Assembly: GCF_001017575.1 (NCBI RefSeq)
Contig: NZ_CP011372.1
Coordinates: forward strand, 1,364,001-1,428,000
Source of the DNA: Campylobacter lari
GTDB lineage: Bacteria > Campylobacterota > Campylobacteria > Campylobacterales > Campylobacteraceae
Direction: 5' to 3'
DNA: 64,000 nt
The notes beneath the pieces were generated by a model. It saw only the letters and a program-made list of their open reading frames with translations. It was not told the origin of the DNA and ran no database searches. This document shows, piece by piece, positions 1 to 7,973 of the stretch. The number at the start of each line of letters is the position of its first letter. Positions within the stretch are counted from its first letter, which is position 1. The position numbers and the translations under genes were made by a program.

Positions 1-612
1 TCTTAAATCTGGATCAAGTAAAGAAACCAAAGCTCCTGATTCTCTATTAAAATCACCCAAAATCATCCAATTAATCTCTGGTCTATTTCTAAAAAATTGA
101 TCCACAGCGCTCACAATAGCTCCACCATCATTACCCCCACTTGCTAAAGCATGTATGCTAAAAAACGCGTCATTTCCTATGCGAATTCCTATAATAGGTC
201 TTGAGGCAACAGTTGGAGGCGGTAAAACAAAAACCTCATCAGCTTGCACTCTACTTACTATAGCCATATTTACACGATTTGCTCCAACATCCACTCTTGA
301 ATAATATATAAAAACAGAATTTGGACGACTTGATGAGCCCAAATTCCACTCATACTCATGTATAGGAATTCCAACTCCCACAGGTTGAACTTGTCTTGGA
401 GTCATTATGGCTGTACTTGGCAAAACTCCTGCTTCTTGAACAGCCAAAATATCCATAGGATTAGCACCCGTTACAAGCTGTCTAATACTAATATTCCATT
501 TACTTTCAGTAGAAGCTGATGAGCCTTGTAAATTCCAAGTGCCGCTATTATAATTTTCTAAAGCTCCAAACAATAAATTAAAACCTAAAATTAAAAATAT
601 TATCTTTTTCAA
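1..612 (-). CDS. cdtB: Cytolethal distending toxin subunit B (5' part; runs off the window)
   Basis: CdtB is the nuclease subunit of the CDT genotoxin; it has a DNase I/metal-dependent phosphatase fold and damages host DNA after delivery by CdtA and CdtC. I translated 204 codons from a TTG start at 612, preceded by GGAGGGG a few bases upstream; the gene continues past base 1. A signal peptide covers about residues 1-17. Visible family residues are Glu60 in VQEAG (metal binding), His154 in FFSIHAL (catalytic) and Asp187/Asn189 in GDFNR. The second catalytic His/Asp region lies outside the window. TTGA at 609-612 is both the cdtA stop and this start, so translation is probably coupled. cdtC should follow beyond base 1 (inference). 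Confidence 0.96.
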   Translation of the reverse strand, partial: MKKIIFLILGFNLLFGALENYNSGTWNLQGSSASTESKWNISIRQLVTGANPMDILAVQEAGVLPSTAIMTPRQVQPVGVGIPIHEYEWNLGSSSRPNSVFIYYSRVDVGANRVNMAIVSRVQADEVFVLPPPTVASRPIIGIRIGNDAFFSIHALASGGNDGGAIVSAVDQFFRNRPEINWMILGDFNRESGALVSLLDPDLR

Positions 613-1421
613 AATACCCCTCCTTCAACATAAGGTGATCTTGTTTGAAAAGCAGGCGCACTTATACTCCATTGTCTATCTAAATTTTTTTCTTTTGATT
701 TCAAACAAGGTGTCAAATAAATACTATAATAGTTAAAATAAAACTCCTCCATTACATTTCCAACCGTTGTTTGTATACATTGTTGAGTAGCATAATTTTG
801 AATTTGATAAGCACCATTACTCATAGGAAAAAGACCCCAATATTGTGCAAAATTACTTTGATCACAAGGATAATGCACAATGCCATTTCCATAAGCATTT
901 AAACAAGTGTTAGTTTTTGCGTTTTTAATCATGACTTTATTATTAGGAAATTCAATGAGTTGCCACACTCTTGCATCACCAAAAGGTTTGCTATCAAATA
1001 AATTATAACCCCATATCCAATTGCCTGGATTTAACGCCCAAACAGTTAGCGCAGCACCATTTGGATTCATGATAGTTACAAAATCACTCGCAATGCCTGA
1101 ATTTTCATACAAAGCATTTGAAGTAAATTTATTATCCGAAGTTAACCTTGGCAAGGGTCCTTTTACGGGATTATCCCCTTTAAAAGTATTTGTAGTAACT
1201 ATTGGTGGTACAAGCGGTATAGCAGGAAAATGCTTACCTTCTATTAAAGCTGGTGTTTTTTGCTTGGCAGGTGGCGTTGGATTTTTACCTATTTTTAAAG
1301 GATCAATATCATTTACATCACCCAAAGAACGTCCTAAAGGGTTTAATTGCTCTTTAGAAGAACATCCAATAAAAAAAGCTACAAATGCACTAAATATCAT
1401 TATGAATTTAATTTTTTGCAT
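609..1421 (-). CDS. cdtA: Cytolethal distending toxin subunit A
   Basis: CdtA is a cell-binding subunit of the CDT holotoxin, which it forms with CdtC around CdtB. The protein is 270 aa. The ATG at 1421 is chosen because AGGAGG sits just upstream; the frame also extends 20 codons further without support. Residues 1-20 form a lipoprotein-type signal ending in FFIGC with Cys20 as the likely lipidated residue. A Pro-rich, low-complexity stretch (about 40-75) is followed by a ricin-B-like lectin domain (about 110-255) with paired Cys (173, 186, 215, 239) and several Trp/Gln-rich repeats such as WQLIEF. It is first in the operon, divergent from surE. Confidence 0.95.
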   Translation of the reverse strand: MQKIKFIMIFSAFVAFFIGCSSKEQLNPLGRSLGDVNDIDPLKIGKNPTPPAKQKTPALIEGKHFPAIPLVPPIVTTNTFKGDNPVKGPLPRLTSDNKFTSNALYENSGIASDFVTIMNPNGAALTVWALNPGNWIWGYNLFDSKPFGDARVWQLIEFPNNKVMIKNAKTNTCLNAYGNGIVHYPCDQSNFAQYWGLFPMSNGAYQIQNYATQQCIQTTVGNVMEEFYFNYYSIYLTPCLKSKEKNLDRQWSISAPAFQTRSPYVEGGVF

Positions 1422-1469
1422 TTTTCCTCCTTGAATTAAATTTAAATATACTATCATAATTATAAATAA

Positions 1470-1475
1470 ATTATA
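1470..1475 (-). promoter_or_regulatory. Probable -10 element for cdtABC
   Basis: The minus strand reads TTGTATTATAAT, giving a perfect TATAAT hexamer 46 bases before the cdtA ATG in a very AT-rich divergent region. Campylobacter sigma70 promoters depend mainly on the -10 box, so no -35 is expected. Assigned by position only. Confidence 0.55.
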
Positions 1476-1532
1476 ATACAAAACACCACTAATAATTTTT
1501 CTTTATTTTAAAAAATATTTTATCACTTGTGT

Positions 1533-1538
1533 TAAAAT
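1533..1538 (+). promoter_or_regulatory. Probable -10 element for the surE operon
   Basis: TTGTGTTAAAAT places a TAAAAT hexamer 18 bases before the surE ATG, with AAAAAGGA as ribosome binding site between them. It would serve surE, tcdA, the acetyltransferase and blaOXA, as no later promoter is evident. Confidence 0.5.
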
Positions 1539-1556
1539 TTAAAAAAAGGAAAAAAT

Positions 1557-2330
1557 ATGAAAGAAATTTTAATAACAAACGATGATGGCTATGAAAGCGA
1601 AGGCTTAAAAAAGCTTATTAAAATGCTAAGAAAGCATTTTAAAGCTAAAATCACCATAGTAGCTCCTGCTAGTGAAAAATCAGCATGCTCGCACTCCATA
1701 ACACTAACCAAACCTTTAAGATTTCACAAGGTTGGAAAAAGATTTTATAAACTTGATGATGGCACACCTGCAGATTGTGTTTATCTTGCTTTGCATGCTT
1801 TATACAAAAAGCGTTTACCTGATCTTGTCATAAGTGGGATTAACAAAGGTGCTAATGTAGGCGAGGATATAACCTACTCAGGAACTTGCGCAGGTGCTAT
1901 GGAAGCAGTGCTTCATGGAATTCCTGCAATTGCTTTATCACAATTTTACAAAGATAGCCAAAAAGAGCTTGATTATAAACTTGCTTTAAAGCTTACTAAA
2001 AAAATAGTCAAAAATATCTTTGAAAAGGGCTTTCCTTTAGATAAAAAAGAATTTTTAAATATCAACTTTCCTTCTAGTAAAACAGCCTTTCAAGGCTTAA
2101 AAATTTGCAAAGCAGGTAAAAGAATTTATAGTTATGAAGCACACTCAAATACAAATCCAAGAGGTGTAGAATACTACTGGCTAGCTGCTGCTAATCTTGA
2201 TCATGAAAATGAAAAAGACTCAGACATAGCACTTTTAAAACAAGGCTATGCCACAATAACACCTATAATGCTTGATCTAACAGCTTATAATCAAATGAAA
2301 AATCTCAAAAAATGGATGAAAAATGGATAG
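1557..2330 (+). CDS. surE: 5'/3'-nucleotidase SurE
   Basis: SurE is a metal-dependent survival-protein phosphatase that releases phosphate from nucleoside monophosphates in the cytoplasm. At 257 aa it is full length for the family. The metal site residues are visible: Asp9-Asp10 in NDDGYES, Ser42 in SEKSACSHS and Asn96 in INKGANVG, followed by the conserved EDITYSGTCAGAMEA region. AAAAAGGA lies before the ATG. The 3' end overlaps the next gene by 8 bases, so the two are co-translated. The order surE, ThiF-family gene, acetyltransferase matches C. jejuni Cj0293-Cj0295 as I recall it. Confidence 0.96.
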   Translation: MKEILITNDDGYESEGLKKLIKMLRKHFKAKITIVAPASEKSACSHSITLTKPLRFHKVGKRFYKLDDGTPADCVYLALHALYKKRLPDLVISGINKGANVGEDITYSGTCAGAMEAVLHGIPAIALSQFYKDSQKELDYKLALKLTKKIVKNIFEKGFPLDKKEFLNINFPSSKTAFQGLKICKAGKRIYSYEAHSNTNPRGVEYYWLAAANLDHENEKDSDIALLKQGYATITPIMLDLTAYNQMKNLKKWMKNG

Positions 2331-2976
2331 ATACACGCGTATAAAATGGCTTGTTAATGAAGAAAATTTTATTAAATTTCAAAATACCAAAGTTTTAGTT
2401 TGCGGACTTGGTGGAGTTGGTGGAATTTGTGTTGATGCGCTTTTTAGAAGTGGCTTTAGCAATCTAACTTTAATCGATGCAGATAAATTTGAAACTACTA
2501 ATCAAAACCGCCAACTTCATAGTGAAAATATAGGCGTAGAAAAAGCTAAGGTTTTTGAACGCATTTACAATGCCAAAGGTATAGTTGGTAAAATCGATGA
2601 TGAGTTTTTAAAAAGTTTTGATCTAAGCGAGTTTGATTTAATCATTGATGCGATTGATGATATACCTGCTAAGGTTGCTTTGGCTAACTTGGTTGATTTA
2701 AAAAAGCAAATTTTTATCTCATCAACCGGTGGAGCTAGAAAGCTTGATCCAACGCGTATTAAAACGACAAGTATATTTAAAACACACGGCGATGCCCTAG
2801 CTAAAAAATTCCGTTATGAGCTTAGAAAATCAGGCTTTAAAGGGGATTTTGATGTGGTATTTTCAGATGAAGAAGCTCATTGTAAAGATCTTGGCTCATT
2901 TATGGGTGTGACAGCCTCTTTTGGACTTGCTTTAGCTTCTTTGGCTTTAAGGAAAGTGCTTGATAAGAAAGCTTGA
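2323..2976 (+). CDS. tcdA: ThiF/E1-like protein, probable tRNA threonylcarbamoyladenosine dehydratase (TcdA)
   Basis: TcdA uses ATP to cyclise t6A37 of tRNA to ct6A. The 217-aa protein has the Rossmann nucleotide site GLGGVG (28-33), the LIDAD acidic motif (50-54), the ATP-contacting NRQLH (62-66) and VIDAID-type DAID (109-112). The later segments STGGARKLDPTRI and FGLALASLALRK align by eye with E. coli TcdA rather than with MoeB or ThiF, and there is no Cys-rich zinc module. It is about 50 residues shorter than E. coli TcdA, mainly lost before the C-terminal helix. It overlaps surE by 8 bases and the next gene by 17. A generic ThiF-family role remains possible. Confidence 0.8.
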   Translation: MDRYTRIKWLVNEENFIKFQNTKVLVCGLGGVGGICVDALFRSGFSNLTLIDADKFETTNQNRQLHSENIGVEKAKVFERIYNAKGIVGKIDDEFLKSFDLSEFDLIIDAIDDIPAKVALANLVDLKKQIFISSTGGARKLDPTRIKTTSIFKTHGDALAKKFRYELRKSGFKGDFDVVFSDEEAHCKDLGSFMGVTASFGLALASLALRKVLDKKA

Positions 2977-3409
2977 TATAAAAGACTTAGCTTCTTGTAT
3001 CAAGCTTTTTAAGCAAAGCGTATCTACTCTTTGTAAAAATGATTACACAAAAGAACAAATTCATGCATGGATTAATATAGATCAAAAAGCTTGGGAAGAA
3101 AAATTTCAAAATCAACTAGGCTTTGTTTATGAAGAAAAAGGTCAAATCATATCTTTTATAAGTATAAATTTAGAAGAAAAAACTCTCGATCTTTGCTTTA
3201 CTCATGCAAGCTATGCTCATCAAGGTTATGGCAAAGCTTTATTAGAATTTGCTCTTAAAAACTACCCTTATAGTGAAATTTATACTTTTGCTAGCCTTAG
3301 TGCTAAAAATTTCTTTTTAAAAGCAGGATTTAAAATCATCAAAGAAAACATTGTTATAATAGATCAACAAGAATTGAAAAATTTTTTAATGAAAAAGGAA
3401 ATAAAATGA
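2960..3409 (+). CDS. GNAT-family N-acetyltransferase
   Basis: This 149-aa protein has the GNAT fold signature. The acetyl-CoA pyrophosphate loop is QGYGKA (88-93) after strand FTHASY, and the C-terminal strand contains SAKNFFLKAGFK, the usual beta6-alpha4 region. The substrate is unknown; size and lack of extra domains suggest a small-molecule or N-terminal acetylase. The start is TTG at 2960, supported by AAGGAAAG 4 bases upstream and by the typical N-terminus MIRKLDIKD. It overlaps tcdA by 17 bases and blaOXA by 4 (ATGA), so it is a middle gene of a tightly coupled operon. Confidence 0.85.
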   Translation: MIRKLDIKDLASCIKLFKQSVSTLCKNDYTKEQIHAWINIDQKAWEEKFQNQLGFVYEEKGQIISFISINLEEKTLDLCFTHASYAHQGYGKALLEFALKNYPYSEIYTFASLSAKNFFLKAGFKIIKENIVIIDQQELKNFLMKKEIK

Positions 3410-4173
3410 AAAAAATACTTTTACTTTTTAGTCTTTTTTGCTCTTTTGCTTTGGCAAATGAAAATTTAAAAGATCTTTTTAAAGATTACAATGAAAGTGG
3501 AGTTTTTATAGCTTACGATGGCAAGGATTATTATAGTAATGATTTTACAAAAGCAAACAAACGCATCCTACCTGCCTCTACTTTTAAAATTTTCAATGCC
3601 CTAATCGCACTTAATGAAGGTATTGTAAAAGATACCAATGAAATTTTTTATCATTACAAAGGTGAAAAGGTATTTTTACTCTCTTGGAAAAATGACGCAA
3701 ATTTAGCCCTAGCTATGCAAAGATCACAACTACCTGCCTATAAAGAACTAGCTAGAAAAATCGGCTTAGAAAAAATGCAAAAAAACCTAAATAAACTCAA
3801 CTATGGCAACCAAAAAATAAGTAAAATCGATGAATTTTGGATAGATGACTCTTTACAAATTAGTCTTAAAGAACAAGCAAACTTACTTTTTGAACTAGCA
3901 AATCTAAAATTAGATTATCCTAAAAATATACAAAAAGAAATTATAAATATAATAAAACTTAGTGAAAATAGCCATTATGAGTTTTTTGCAAAAACAGGCT
4001 GGGGTAAAGAAAAATACGGACAAATCGTAGGTTTTATAAAAGATAAAAAAACTCATCAAATTTATGCTTTTGCTTTATGTATGGATATAAGTGATTTTAA
4101 CAAGCTTTATCTAAGAGAAGAATTAGCAAAAAAATATCTATCAAATTTAATAAACTTGGCACATAAAAAATAA
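3406..4173 (+). CDS. blaOXA: Class D (OXA-type) beta-lactamase
   Basis: Class D serine beta-lactamase, secreted to the periplasm where it hydrolyses penicillin-type drugs. 255 aa with signal peptide 1-17. Family motifs: Ser58-Thr-Phe-Lys61 (nucleophile and carbamylated lysine), Tyr133-Gly-Asn135, Trp145, and Lys196-Thr-Gly198. The usual Ser-X-Val motif appears as Ser107-Gln-Leu109. It resembles the OXA-61 family of Campylobacter (FKIFNALIAL, EIFYHY, KISKID shared from memory). Its ATG overlaps the acetyltransferase stop (ATGA) and no promoter is visible, so expression depends on the surE operon. Its last 27 bases overlap the 3' end of bioC on the other strand. Base composition matches the neighbours, suggesting an intrinsic gene. 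Confidence 0.95.
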   Translation: MKKILLLFSLFCSFALANENLKDLFKDYNESGVFIAYDGKDYYSNDFTKANKRILPASTFKIFNALIALNEGIVKDTNEIFYHYKGEKVFLLSWKNDANLALAMQRSQLPAYKELARKIGLEKMQKNLNKLNYGNQKISKIDEFWIDDSLQISLKEQANLLFELANLKLDYPKNIQKEIINIIKLSENSHYEFFAKTGWGKEKYGQIVGFIKDKKTHQIYAFALCMDISDFNKLYLREELAKKYLSNLINLAHKK

Positions 4174-4845
4174 AGGATGATAAGTCAAGGTATTTTGAAA
4201 TTCTTTTTCATAGTTTTTTAAAAATGCCTTGCTTATAAAAAATTTATCACTCAAAGCATTTACCCCGCTTAATTTCAAATGTCTAAAAAGCTCTAAAGTA
4301 TGATCAAATTTTAGCTCTTTTAACTCTTCTTTTGCCTTTATGATCTTAAAATTTTTAGAAAGCTTTTGCCTAATTTGCTCTAAAGTTAAATATTCAAGTG
4401 ATAAATTAGTGCTTTGTTTTATTTGAGTGAAATTTTTTTCTCCAAAAGTAGAAAAAAGCAAAACCCCATTTTTACTTAGCATGCTTGCAAGATTTTCTAA
4501 AAGCTCATCTATCTTTAGCCACTGCATACAAGCATTTGAAGCTATAAGATCAAATTTTTTCGTATAAAAATGATGATTTTTAAGTTCATTCATATCAAAA
4601 ACACCAAATTCATCAAACTTACAAGGATTTTCAAAAGGATAAATATCATTTAAAAAATAATGCTTAAATTTAATGCTCTCTTGCAAAGCCTTGCTAAAAA
4701 CCCCTACCCCACAGCCAAACTCAAACACCGCTTCAAAATCTCTAAAATCACTCTCACTAAGCATTTTACAAAGCTCTTTAGCCATGTCTTTTTGCACTGG
4801 TGTATTTGCGCTATAAGTATCTTTTGCTCTTATGAAAGTTTGCAA
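4147..4845 (-). CDS. bioC: Malonyl-ACP O-methyltransferase BioC
   Basis: BioC methylates the free carboxyl of malonyl-ACP so that fatty acid synthesis can build the pimeloyl chain of biotin. It is a class I SAM methyltransferase with motif I EFGCGVG (about 42-48) and the post-motif SNACMQWL segment typical of BioC (ASNACMQW). The start is uncertain: TTG at 4845 has GGGAAGAG just upstream, giving 232 aa; TTG at 4857 is also open but lacks a ribosome binding site. It overlaps bioG by 16 bases and converges on blaOXA with a 27-base tail overlap. Lies in a bioF-bioG-bioC operon. Confidence 0.9.
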   Translation of the reverse strand: MQTFIRAKDTYSANTPVQKDMAKELCKMLSESDFRDFEAVFEFGCGVGVFSKALQESIKFKHYFLNDIYPFENPCKFDEFGVFDMNELKNHHFYTKKFDLIASNACMQWLKIDELLENLASMLSKNGVLLFSTFGEKNFTQIKQSTNLSLEYLTLEQIRQKLSKNFKIIKAKEELKELKFDHTLELFRHLKLSGVNALSDKFFISKAFLKNYEKEFQNTLTYHPLFFMCQVY

Positions 4846-5456
4846 AGCTCTTCCCAAGTGTGGTATTTAAAAAATGCAAAATGTGGCTCATCAATAAACA
4901 TTGCCTTTTCTTTGAAAAAATTAAAAGCATGTTTTGGTGGAAAAATTTTATCCTCTTTGCTAATTATGGCTTTATCCCAAGTGAAATTTTCATTTAAATC
5001 CTTAGTACAAAACTCATATAAGCTTAAAAGTTCTGCTTTTAAATGTTCGTTTTTTTCAAAATAAAATCCATCACTTAAACTCATTCTTTCTTCAAGCAAA
5101 TTTGCTTTAAAATCCTCTAAAACAAATCTTTTCATTGTAAGTTTAAAAATGGCTTTTTTAATCCCAAATTCATCATCTATAGGTAAATTTGTACCATTTA
5201 TGGCTATTTTTTTATCAAATTTTATATCTTTTAAAATTTTACTCGCTACACAAACTCCCATGGAAAAGCCAATAAGAGTTATTTTTTCAAATTTATGAAG
5301 ATCAAATTCCCAATCAAAACTCGTATAATCATACACCATTAAAACATTTACATCACTTTTTAAATGTGCAAAATGGCTAAAATGCGAGCAAAATCCTGAA
5401 AAAAATAAAATCAACTCAGATGAATTTGCATTTTTATGTAAAAAATGAGTTTTCAA
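4830..5456 (-). CDS. bioG: Pimeloyl-ACP methyl ester esterase BioG (DUF452)
   Basis: BioG removes the methyl group from pimeloyl-ACP methyl ester, ending the BioC-initiated cycle; it replaces BioH. The 208-aa alpha/beta hydrolase has the nucleophile elbow Gly63-Phe-Ser65-Met-Gly67 and a late His (about 192, in EPHFAFF) fitting the triad; FFSGFCSHFSHF near residue 20 forms the oxyanion side. Start is TTG at 5456, overlapping the bioF stop as TTGA, with GGAGGT upstream. Position between bioF and bioC supports the role. The N-terminal half is typical DUF452; identification is by motif and context. Confidence 0.88.
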   Translation of the reverse strand: MKTHFLHKNANSSELILFFSGFCSHFSHFAHLKSDVNVLMVYDYTSFDWEFDLHKFEKITLIGFSMGVCVASKILKDIKFDKKIAINGTNLPIDDEFGIKKAIFKLTMKRFVLEDFKANLLEERMSLSDGFYFEKNEHLKAELLSLYEFCTKDLNENFTWDKAIISKEDKIFPPKHAFNFFKEKAMFIDEPHFAFFKYHTWEELCKLS

Positions 5457-6577
5457 AGTACCTCCAAAACCTTTTCTAAGTCTTTTTTCACTAGCCCAGC
5501 ATGCAAAGAAAAGCGAATTCTAGCTGTATTTTTAGCCACGGTAGGCTCTTTAATAGCAGGTGCAAAAACACCATTTTCTAAAAGCTTTTGTGAAATTTCA
5601 CTAGCTAATGCATTTTGCCCTAAAATAAAAGATATCACATAAGCCTCGCCTAAAACTGCACCTTTACTTGCTAAAGCATTTTTAAACCAAGCACTTAACC
5701 CTAAAAGCTCTTTTCTTTGAGCGTTAAATTCATGTAAATGCTTAAAAACATGCAAAGTCCAAGCTACATTGATGGGTGCAATAGCAGTTGAGTATATAAA
5801 GGCTCTTGCTTTGTTGATAAAAAAATCTTTCTCATCACTTATCATACAAGCTCCCATGGAAGCTATGGTCTTACCAAAGGTAAAAACTAAAAAATCCACT
5901 TCCTTTTCTAAACCCAAAAATTTCACATAACCCAAACCATCATCATTAAAACACCCTATGCTATGAGCTTCGTCGATGTAAATTTTGATATTTTTAAACT
6001 CTTTTTTTAAATTTATGATTTCTTTTATAGGTGCAAAATCTCCATCCATGCTAAATAGCGCTTCACTTATGATGATAATATTTTCAAATTCTTTATAATG
6101 CTTTTGCACTAAGCTTTGTAAATGTTTTATATCATTATGTTTAAACCTTATAAATTTAGCCCCGCCAAGCCTTAAACCATCGATGATACTTGCATGCACT
6201 TGCTTATCTGCTAAAAACAAAGTATTTTTAATGCTTGCTAAAGCTTGCAAACAGCTAACATTTAAGGCATAGCCATTGTTAAAATGCAAAATTTTTTTGC
6301 CCAACTTAGCTTCTAAAAAGCTTTCAAATTCATCAAAAATCGCATAATTGCCACTCAAGCTTCTTGAACTTGAACTAGAAAATTCAAATTCTTTTAAATG
6401 TGTTAAAAAATCTTGCTTTAATGCTTTTTCGTTGCTTAAATTTAAATAATCATTGCTCGCTAAATTTAGCAATTTTTGCTCATTATAAACGACATATTTT
6501 CCCTCATGCCCTAATGAGCGTAGAATTCTAAAATTATCTTGTTGTTTTAACGCATCTAAAATTTGTGCAATTTGCAT
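5453..6577 (-). CDS. bioF: 8-amino-7-oxononanoate synthase BioF
   Basis: BioF is a PLP enzyme that condenses pimeloyl-ACP with alanine to 8-amino-7-oxononanoate (KAPA). 374 aa from ATG 6577; the frame is open a further 58 codons but that extension would cover the promoter and overlap bioA. Motifs include NDYLNLS near 42, HFNNGY (98-103), DEAHSIG (202-208) and the PLP lysine Lys236 in FTFGKT. TATAAT lies 32 bases before the ATG and AGGTTGAG serves as ribosome binding site. It is first in bioF-bioG-bioC and divergent from bioA. Confidence 0.95.
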   Translation of the reverse strand: MQIAQILDALKQQDNFRILRSLGHEGKYVVYNEQKLLNLASNDYLNLSNEKALKQDFLTHLKEFEFSSSSSRSLSGNYAIFDEFESFLEAKLGKKILHFNNGYALNVSCLQALASIKNTLFLADKQVHASIIDGLRLGGAKFIRFKHNDIKHLQSLVQKHYKEFENIIIISEALFSMDGDFAPIKEIINLKKEFKNIKIYIDEAHSIGCFNDDGLGYVKFLGLEKEVDFLVFTFGKTIASMGACMISDEKDFFINKARAFIYSTAIAPINVAWTLHVFKHLHEFNAQRKELLGLSAWFKNALASKGAVLGEAYVISFILGQNALASEISQKLLENGVFAPAIKEPTVAKNTARIRFSLHAGLVKKDLEKVLEVL

Positions 6578-6608
6578 ACTCAACCTATTGTTACTATTTA
6601 AATATTCA

Positions 6609-6614
6609 ATTATA
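6609..6614 (-). promoter_or_regulatory. Probable -10 element for bioF-bioG-bioC
   Basis: TATAAT on the minus strand in TTTTGTATAATTG, 32 bases before the bioF ATG. The 127-base divergent interval with bioA has no obvious BirA-type palindrome that I can see. Confidence 0.6.
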
Positions 6615-6672
6615 CAAAAAATGTTAAAAGAAGTGATTGCTATTTTTAGATAACACATAAACTTAAATGTAG

Positions 6673-6678
6673 TATCAT
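6673..6678 (+). promoter_or_regulatory. Possible -10 element for bioA
   Basis: TATCAT in GTAGTATCATTAG lies 27 bases before the bioA ATG, with AAAGAAGT as ribosome binding site. One mismatch to TATAAT; no better hexamer on this strand in the interval. Confidence 0.35.
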
Positions 6679-6704
6679 TAGCAATAAAAATCAAAGAAGT
6701 AAAA

Positions 6705-7973
6705 ATGAATTTAAAAGAACTAGACTTAAAACACATTTGGCACCCTTGCACGCAAATGAGCGATCATGAGTTTTTACCTTTAATACCTATAAAAAAAGCT
6801 AAGGGAGTATATTTGTATGATTTTGATGAAAAATCTTACATAGACTGCATTAGCTCTTGGTGGGTAAATATCTTTGGCCATTGTAATGAATATATCAATG
6901 AAAAAATCAAAGATCAGCTACAAAACTTAGAGCATGTTATACTTGCAGGCTTTTCGCATGAGCCTATCATAAAGCTTTCGCAAAGACTTTGTAAGCTTTT
7001 GCCTTTTGATAAATGCTTTTTTGCAGACAATGGTAGTTCGGCCATAGAAGTGGCTTTAAAAATGAGCTTTCAATACCACTTAAACAATGGCTCTAAAAAG
7101 GATAAATTCTTATCGCTTAGCAATTCTTACCATGGAGAAACCTTAGGCGCATTAAGCGTTGGCGATGTAGCACTTTATAAAAAAACCTATGAGCCTTTAC
7201 TTTTAAAAAGTATCACAACACCTGTGCCAACAAACAAAGACTATACAAAAGAACTTGAAATTTTAGAAAGTATTTTAAAAAATCATCATCATGAAATTTG
7301 TGCTTTTATACTTGAGCCTTTACTTCAATGTGCGGGCAATATACATATGTATGAGCTTGGGTATTTAGATGAGGCGGTTAAACTTGCTAAAGATTATGGT
7401 GTGCAAGTGATATTTGATGAGATAGCCACAGGTTTTGGACGCACAGGGGAAATGTTTGCGCTTGATTATTGCTCACAAAGTATTGATTATATATGTCTTT
7501 CTAAAGCTATCACGGGTGGGTATTTACCACTTTCAGTGGTGCTTACTAAAGATGAAATTTATGAGAAATTTTATGATAGCTATGAGAGCCAAAAGGCCTT
7601 TTTACACTCTCACTCTTACACGGGTAATGCCCTAGCTTGTGCAGCGGCTAATGCGACTTTGGATATTTTTGAAAAAGAAAATATCATCGCAAAAAATAAA
7701 ATCAAAAGTGCTTTTATAAAAACTCAATGGGAGAGTTTAAAAGAATTTGACTTTTTAGGAAATTTTAGAAATTTAGGTATGGTAAGTGCATTTGATATAC
7801 AAAAAAGCAAATATAAAAGAGCAGGACTTGAAGTCTTTCAAAGAGCCTTAGAAAAAGGCTTGCTTTTAAGACCACTTGGAAATACAATTTATTTCATGCC
7901 ACCATATGTTATAAATGAAGATGAGATTGCTTATGTAGTGCAGTCTTTAAGAGAAATTTTTAAAGATTTTTGA
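6705..7973 (+). CDS. bioA: Adenosylmethionine--8-amino-7-oxononanoate aminotransferase BioA
   Basis: BioA moves an amino group from SAM to KAPA to form 7,8-diaminopelargonate. The 422-aa class III aminotransferase starts with the typical HIWHPCTQM (10-18), has SSWWVN (50-55) for substrate binding, [12 protein letters not shown] (108-119), the PLP aspartate Asp238 in [12 protein letters not shown], and the Schiff-base Lys267 in [12 protein letters not shown]. It is the only biotin gene on the plus strand here. Its last 27 bases overlap the 3' end of bioD on the minus strand. bioB is not in the window. Confidence 0.96.
   Translation: MNLKELDLKHIWHPCTQMSDHEFLPLIPIKKAKGVYLYDFDEKSYIDCISSWWVNIFGHCNEYINEKIKDQLQNLEHVILAGFSHEPIIKLSQRLCKLLPFDKCFFADNGSSAIEVALKMSFQYHLNNGSKKDKFLSLSNSYHGETLGALSVGDVALYKKTYEPLLLKSITTPVPTNKDYTKELEILESILKNHHHEICAFILEPLLQCAGNIHMYELGYLDEAVKLAKDYGVQVIFDEIATGFGRTGEMFALDYCSQSIDYICLSKAITGGYLPLSVVLTKDEIYEKFYDSYESQKAFLHSHSYTGNALACAAANATLDIFEKENIIAKNKIKSAFIKTQWESLKEFDFLGNFRNLGMVSAFDIQKSKYKRAGLEVFQRALEKGLLLRPLGNTIYFMPPYVINEDEIAYVVQSLREIFKDF

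Noticed and set aside
1021..1434. Open plus-strand frame of 137 codons
   Set aside because: It lies antisense to cdtA, which has clear domains and a ribosome binding site.
6578..6751. 58-codon N-terminal extension of bioF
   Set aside because: It covers the bioF promoter and overlaps bioA; the downstream ATG has a ribosome binding site and fits BioF length.
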